Origin: Acetobacteraceae bacterium
Lineage (GTDB): Bacteria > Pseudomonadota > Alphaproteobacteria > Acetobacterales > Acetobacteraceae
Assembly: GCA_022842185.1 (NCBI GenBank)
Contig: JALHQB010000053.1
Coordinates: 1-33,273, forward strand
Length of the DNA: 33,273 nucleotides
Direction: 5' to 3'
This document shows, in pieces, positions 30,513 through 33,273 of the stretch. The first letter of the stretch is position 1. Each line of letters starts with the position of its first letter. Both the position numbers and the translations under genes were made by a program. Below the pieces are notes generated by a model. The model saw only the letters and a list, made by a program, of their open reading frames with translations, was not told the DNA's origin and did no database searches.

Positions 30513-31799
30513 CGATTCGATGCGGATCACCGCCGGCTTCTCGACCACCGCATCCAGCTCCGTGATCCGCGCCAGCGCCGCGCGCACCGAGGATTCGCGC
30601 GTCTCATGCGTGGTCAGCACCACAGGCACCGCCTCGCCCGGCGCGCGGCCGCGCTGGAGCATCGATTCCAGGCTGATCGCATTGTCGCGCAGCACACCGG
30701 TGACATCGGCAATGACGCCGGGCCGGTCCACCACCATCAGCCGCAGGTAATAGGCACCGGTGTGCCGATCCATCGGTACGGAGGCCTCCGGCGTCAACGC
30801 CGCCGCCGCCGCACCCCAGACCGGCGTGAACCGTCCGCGCGCGATATCGATCAGGTCGGCCACCACGGCCGAAGCGGTCGGCCCCGCCCCTGCCCCGCGC
30901 CCTTCCATCATCACGCGGCCGACGAAGTCGCCTTCCGCCACCACGGCGTTGAACACGCCATCGACACGCGCGATCGGCGCGCTGGCCGGCACCATGCACG
31001 GATGCACGCGGGTCGATATGCCGCCTTCTTCCCGCCTGGCGATGCCAAGCAGCTTGATGCGATAGCCGAGTTCCTCGGCAAGCGAGATGTCGAGGGCGGA
31101 GACCTCGCGGATGCCTTCGACATGCACGGCGGAGAAATCGACCGGCCGGCCGAACGCCATCGCCGCGAGGATCGCGAGCTTGTGCGCCGCGTCGATGCCA
31201 TCGATGTCGAAAGACGGATCGGCCTCGGCATAGCCGAGCTTCTGCGCCTCGGACAGCACCTCGGCGAATTCGCGCTTCTGCTCGCGCATCACCGTCAGGA
31301 TGTAGTTGCAGGTGCCGTTCAGGATGCCGGCGACACGCTGGATACGGTTGGCGGACAGACCTTCCCGCACCGCCTTGATCGCGGGGATGCCACCGGCGAC
31401 GGATGCCTCGAAGGCCAGCGCCGTGCCGCGGGCCTCGGATGCCTGCGCGAGTGCCGCGCCATGCACCGCCAGCAGCGCCTTGTTCGCCGTCACGACATGC
31501 TTGCCGGCGGCGATGGCGGCTTCGACCAGCGCCTTGGCCGGCCCATCGGACCCGCCGATGCATTCGACGATGACCTCGACCTGCGGATCTGCGGCGAGGG
31601 CGACCGGGTCGTCATACCAGCGCAGCCCGGCGAGCGGGATACCGCGGTCGCGCGACCGGTCGCGGGCGGACACCGCGGTGACGGCGATCGGCCGCCCGGC
31701 CCGCGCGGCGATGATATCCGCATTGGCGCGGAGCAGATTGACGACGCCGGCGCCGACCGTGCCCAGGCCAGCGATTGCGATGGAGACGGGGCGGGTCAT
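30507..31799 (-). CDS. hom: Homoserine dehydrogenase
   Basis: 430 residues. NAD(P)-binding GLGTVG (11-16); Lys107 in TANKALL; GILNGTCNYIL (158-168); catalytic Asp203...Lys207 (GIDAAHKLAI); and EGRGAG. The C-terminal 80 residues form an ACT domain (LRLMVVDRPGVIADVTGVL), the usual site of threonine feedback in monofunctional Hom proteins. It reduces aspartate semialdehyde to homoserine on the way to threonine, methionine and isoleucine. The ATG at 31799 overlaps the alaC stop by ATGA, so translation is coupled. Confidence 0.97.
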   Translation of the reverse strand: MTRPVSIAIAGLGTVGAGVVNLLRANADIIAARAGRPIAVTAVSARDRSRDRGIPLAGLRWYDDPVALAADPQVEVIVECIGGSDGPAKALVEAAIAAGKHVVTANKALLAVHGAALAQASEARGTALAFEASVAGGIPAIKAVREGLSANRIQRVAGILNGTCNYILTVMREQKREFAEVLSEAQKLGYAEADPSFDIDGIDAAHKLAILAAMAFGRPVDFSAVHVEGIREVSALDISLAEELGYRIKLLGIARREEGGISTRVHPCMVPASAPIARVDGVFNAVVAEGDFVGRVMMEGRGAGAGPTASAVVADLIDIARGRFTPVWGAAAAALTPEASVPMDRHTGAYYLRLMVVDRPGVIADVTGVLRDNAISLESMLQRGRAPGEAVPVVLTTHETRESSVRAALARITELDAVVEKPAVIRIESL

Positions 31800-33016
31800 G
31801 CGTTCACGACGTCCTGCTTGTCATCGACGGGCGCGGCATTGTCGCCGGCGAGGAAGGTCTTGATCCCCCGCAGCGCCTGGCGGATGCGGTGGTTGTTCTC
31901 GACGAGGGCGATGCGGACATGCTCGTCGCCATGCTCGCCGAAGCCCAGGCCAGGCGCGACCGCGACCTTCGCCTTCTCCAGCAGCAGTTTGGAGAAGCCG
32001 ACCGAACCGAGATGGCGGAAGCGTTCGGGGATCGGCGCCCAGAGGAACATTGAGGCCTCCGGCGCCGGCACGTCCCAGCCCACGGATCTGAGGCCCTTCA
32101 CCAGCACGTCGCGGCGGTCCTTGTACAGCGCGCGCATCTCACCGATGCAGTCCTGCGGGCCGTTCAGCGCAGCGGTCGCCGCCACCTGGATCGGCGTGAA
32201 GGCGCCGTAATCCAGATACGACTTCACCCGTGCGAGGGCCGCGATCAGCCGCGGATTGCCCGCCGCGAAGCCCATCCGCCAGCCCGGCATGTTGTAGGTC
32301 TTGGACATCGAGGTGAATTCCACCGTGATGTCCTTCGCCCCCTCCACCTCCAGCACCGATGGCGGTGGCGTGTCGCCGAAATACAATTCGGCGTAGGCGA
32401 GGTCGGACAAGATGAACAGGTCGTGCCTGCGGCACAGCGCGACCAGGTCCCGATAGAATTCGATGCTGGCCACCAGCGCCGTCGGGTTGGACGGGAAGTT
32501 CACGATCACCGCGGTCGGCGCCGGCACCGAATGGCGCACTGCGCGGTCGATCGCCGCCAGCATCGTGTCGTCGGGCGTATAGGGGATGGAACGCACCGAG
32601 GCGCCGGCGATGATGAAGCCGAACTGATGGATCGGATAGGACGGGTTCGGCACCAGGATGGTGTCACCGGGGCTGGCGATTGCCTGCGCCAGGTTGGCCA
32701 GCCCTTCCTTGGAACCAAGCGTCGCCACGACCTCGGTCTCCGGGTCCAGCTTCACGCCGAAGCGGCGGTCGTAATATCCAGCCAATGCACGGCGCAGGCC
32801 GGGTATGCCCTTCGACATCGAATAGCGATGCGTCCGCGGGTCCTGCACGGCCTCGATCATCTTGGCGACGATATGCGGCGGCGTCGGGCTGTCGGGATTG
32901 CCCATGCCGAGATCGACGATGTCCTCGGCCGCCGCGCGCGCGCTGGCCTTGGCCGCATTGACCTCGGCGAAGACATAAGGCGGCAGGCGACGGATGCGAT
33001 GGAAGTCGTCGGTCAT
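31796..33016 (-). CDS. alaC: Class I/II aminotransferase, AlaC-like (often annotated LL-diaminopimelate aminotransferase)
   Basis: 406 residues of fold-type I PLP enzyme. The PLP-binding Lys239 is in SMSKTYNMPGWRMGF. Other conserved stretches are IDxLxMGNPD-like DLGMGNPDSPTPPHIV (35-50), YSMSKGIPGLRRA, LGSKEGLANL (100-109), PNPSYPIH (123-130) and NFPSNPT. The N-terminus RIRRLPPYVF closely matches E. coli AlaC, a glutamate-pyruvate transaminase. With hom downstream, a role in aspartate-family amino acid metabolism is also possible, so the substrate is not certain. Overlaps hom by ATGA. Confidence 0.93.
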   Translation of the reverse strand: MTDDFHRIRRLPPYVFAEVNAAKASARAAAEDIVDLGMGNPDSPTPPHIVAKMIEAVQDPRTHRYSMSKGIPGLRRALAGYYDRRFGVKLDPETEVVATLGSKEGLANLAQAIASPGDTILVPNPSYPIHQFGFIIAGASVRSIPYTPDDTMLAAIDRAVRHSVPAPTAVIVNFPSNPTALVASIEFYRDLVALCRRHDLFILSDLAYAELYFGDTPPPSVLEVEGAKDITVEFTSMSKTYNMPGWRMGFAAGNPRLIAALARVKSYLDYGAFTPIQVAATAALNGPQDCIGEMRALYKDRRDVLVKGLRSVGWDVPAPEASMFLWAPIPERFRHLGSVGFSKLLLEKAKVAVAPGLGFGEHGDEHVRIALVENNHRIRQALRGIKTFLAGDNAAPVDDKQDVVNA

Positions 33017-33045
33017 GGCGGCGTTCCGTGGTGGAAGGGCCGCGA

Positions 33046-33074
33046 CCTATAGAGCAAGCACCGCGCCCTGTGTA
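33046..33074 (-). promoter_or_regulatory. Candidate promoter of alaC-hom
   Basis: Minus strand: TACACA (33074-33069), 17-base spacer, TATAGG (33051-33046), each four of six to consensus. This would give a leader of about 20 bases before the ATG at 33016. The evidence is composition and spacing only. Confidence 0.4.
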
Positions 33075-33116
33075 TCGCCCAGCCGCCACGCGGGGGATAT
33101 CGACACGTCCGCCGGG

Positions 33117-33273
33117 TCAGCGCGTCCTGGGGCCGAGCAGGTCAGGCGAGGGCAAGGCCGGCGGCCCGGACGGCGTCAGCAGATCCGGCGGTGGCGGTGG
33201 CGGCGGGGCGGCATCCATGCGCGGCACCGCGGGTGCGGCGGGCGGCACGGCGGGTGCCGGACCGGGCGTGGCC
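33117..33273 (-). CDS. C-terminal tail of a Pro/Ala-rich protein, cut by window edge
   Basis: The last 52 codons of a minus-strand gene that enters from beyond the window and stops at 33117. The sequence is low-complexity Pro/Ala (PAVPPAAPAVPRMDAAPPPP, then DLLTPSGPPALPSPDLLGPRTR). It is readable in only one frame up to the edge; the product cannot be identified. It ends 100 bases upstream of alaC, so alaC most likely has its own promoter in between. Confidence 0.5.
   Translation of the reverse strand, partial: ATPGPAPAVPPAAPAVPRMDAAPPPPPPPDLLTPSGPPALPSPDLLGPRTR

Overview
The window is GC-rich (about 68-70% by eye), densely packed DNA from what looks like an alphaproteobacterium. The best guess is an Acetobacteraceae or Roseomonas-type organism. 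This rests on protein recall (AlaC/Hom/GlpX/RecJ order, HU, cold-shock protein, NodT-type efflux factor) and on two regulatory sites with alphaproteobacterial signatures: a GTTC-N7-GTTC LexA box and a GGAAC-N16-CGTT EcfG-type promoter. I see no transposase, integrase, CRISPR array or phage structural gene. The window reads as ordinary chromosome with some accessory catabolic content.

Layout, left to right. (1) 1-2695, minus strand: two adjacent membrane proteins that share a homologous N-terminal domain followed by one transmembrane helix. The upstream one carries a C-terminal trypsin-like protease; the downstream one is cut by the window edge. (2) 2906-3229: a small secreted eight-cysteine protein. 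(3) 3308-11606: a divergently organised catabolic-looking block. On the minus strand, two paralogous amidohydrolase-2 genes and a Rieske protein gene are coupled by ATGA overlaps. On the plus strand lie a metallo-beta-lactamase-fold hydrolase, a gamma-glutamyltransferase-family protein, an adenosine-deaminase-like enzyme, a secreted STY0301-like protein and an M20-type metallopeptidase. A 14-bp perfect palindrome sits between the divergent arms. No transporter is in view and the substrate is unknown. (4) 11628-12488: an outer-membrane beta-barrel protein.

(5) 12913-14739, minus strand: a run of very small genes, mostly nucleic-acid-related: an XRE-type HTH protein, an HU-like protein, an unrecognised 110-residue protein under an apparent LexA-controlled promoter, a 46-residue ORF and a cold-shock protein. 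(6) 15065-16633: a GMC-family flavin oxidoreductase. (7) 16823-19184: an endonuclease/exonuclease/phosphatase-family protein followed by a two-HKD phospholipase-D-like (cardiolipin-synthase-like) protein, matching the ybhP-clsB pairing of E. coli. (8) 19305-25767: a complete tripartite RND efflux operon (adaptor, pump, outer-membrane factor) ending with its probable TetR repressor, with a tandem palindromic operator in front. (9) 25946-26541: a small GlsB/YeaQ-type membrane protein behind an EcfG-type stress promoter, and a convergent small lipoprotein.

(10) 26888-33273, all minus strand: tRNA-Glu(TTC), recJ, glpX, a secreted protein, hom and alaC, plus the Pro/Ala-rich C-terminus of a further gene. 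The alaC-hom pair overlaps by ATGA and ends in a strong 14-bp-stem terminator that contains the hom stop codon. glpX-recJ is a second tight pair. The strongest leads for something undescribed are the LexA-boxed 110-residue gene, the paired SrfA-like/protease membrane proteins, and the amidohydrolase-Rieske/deaminase block.
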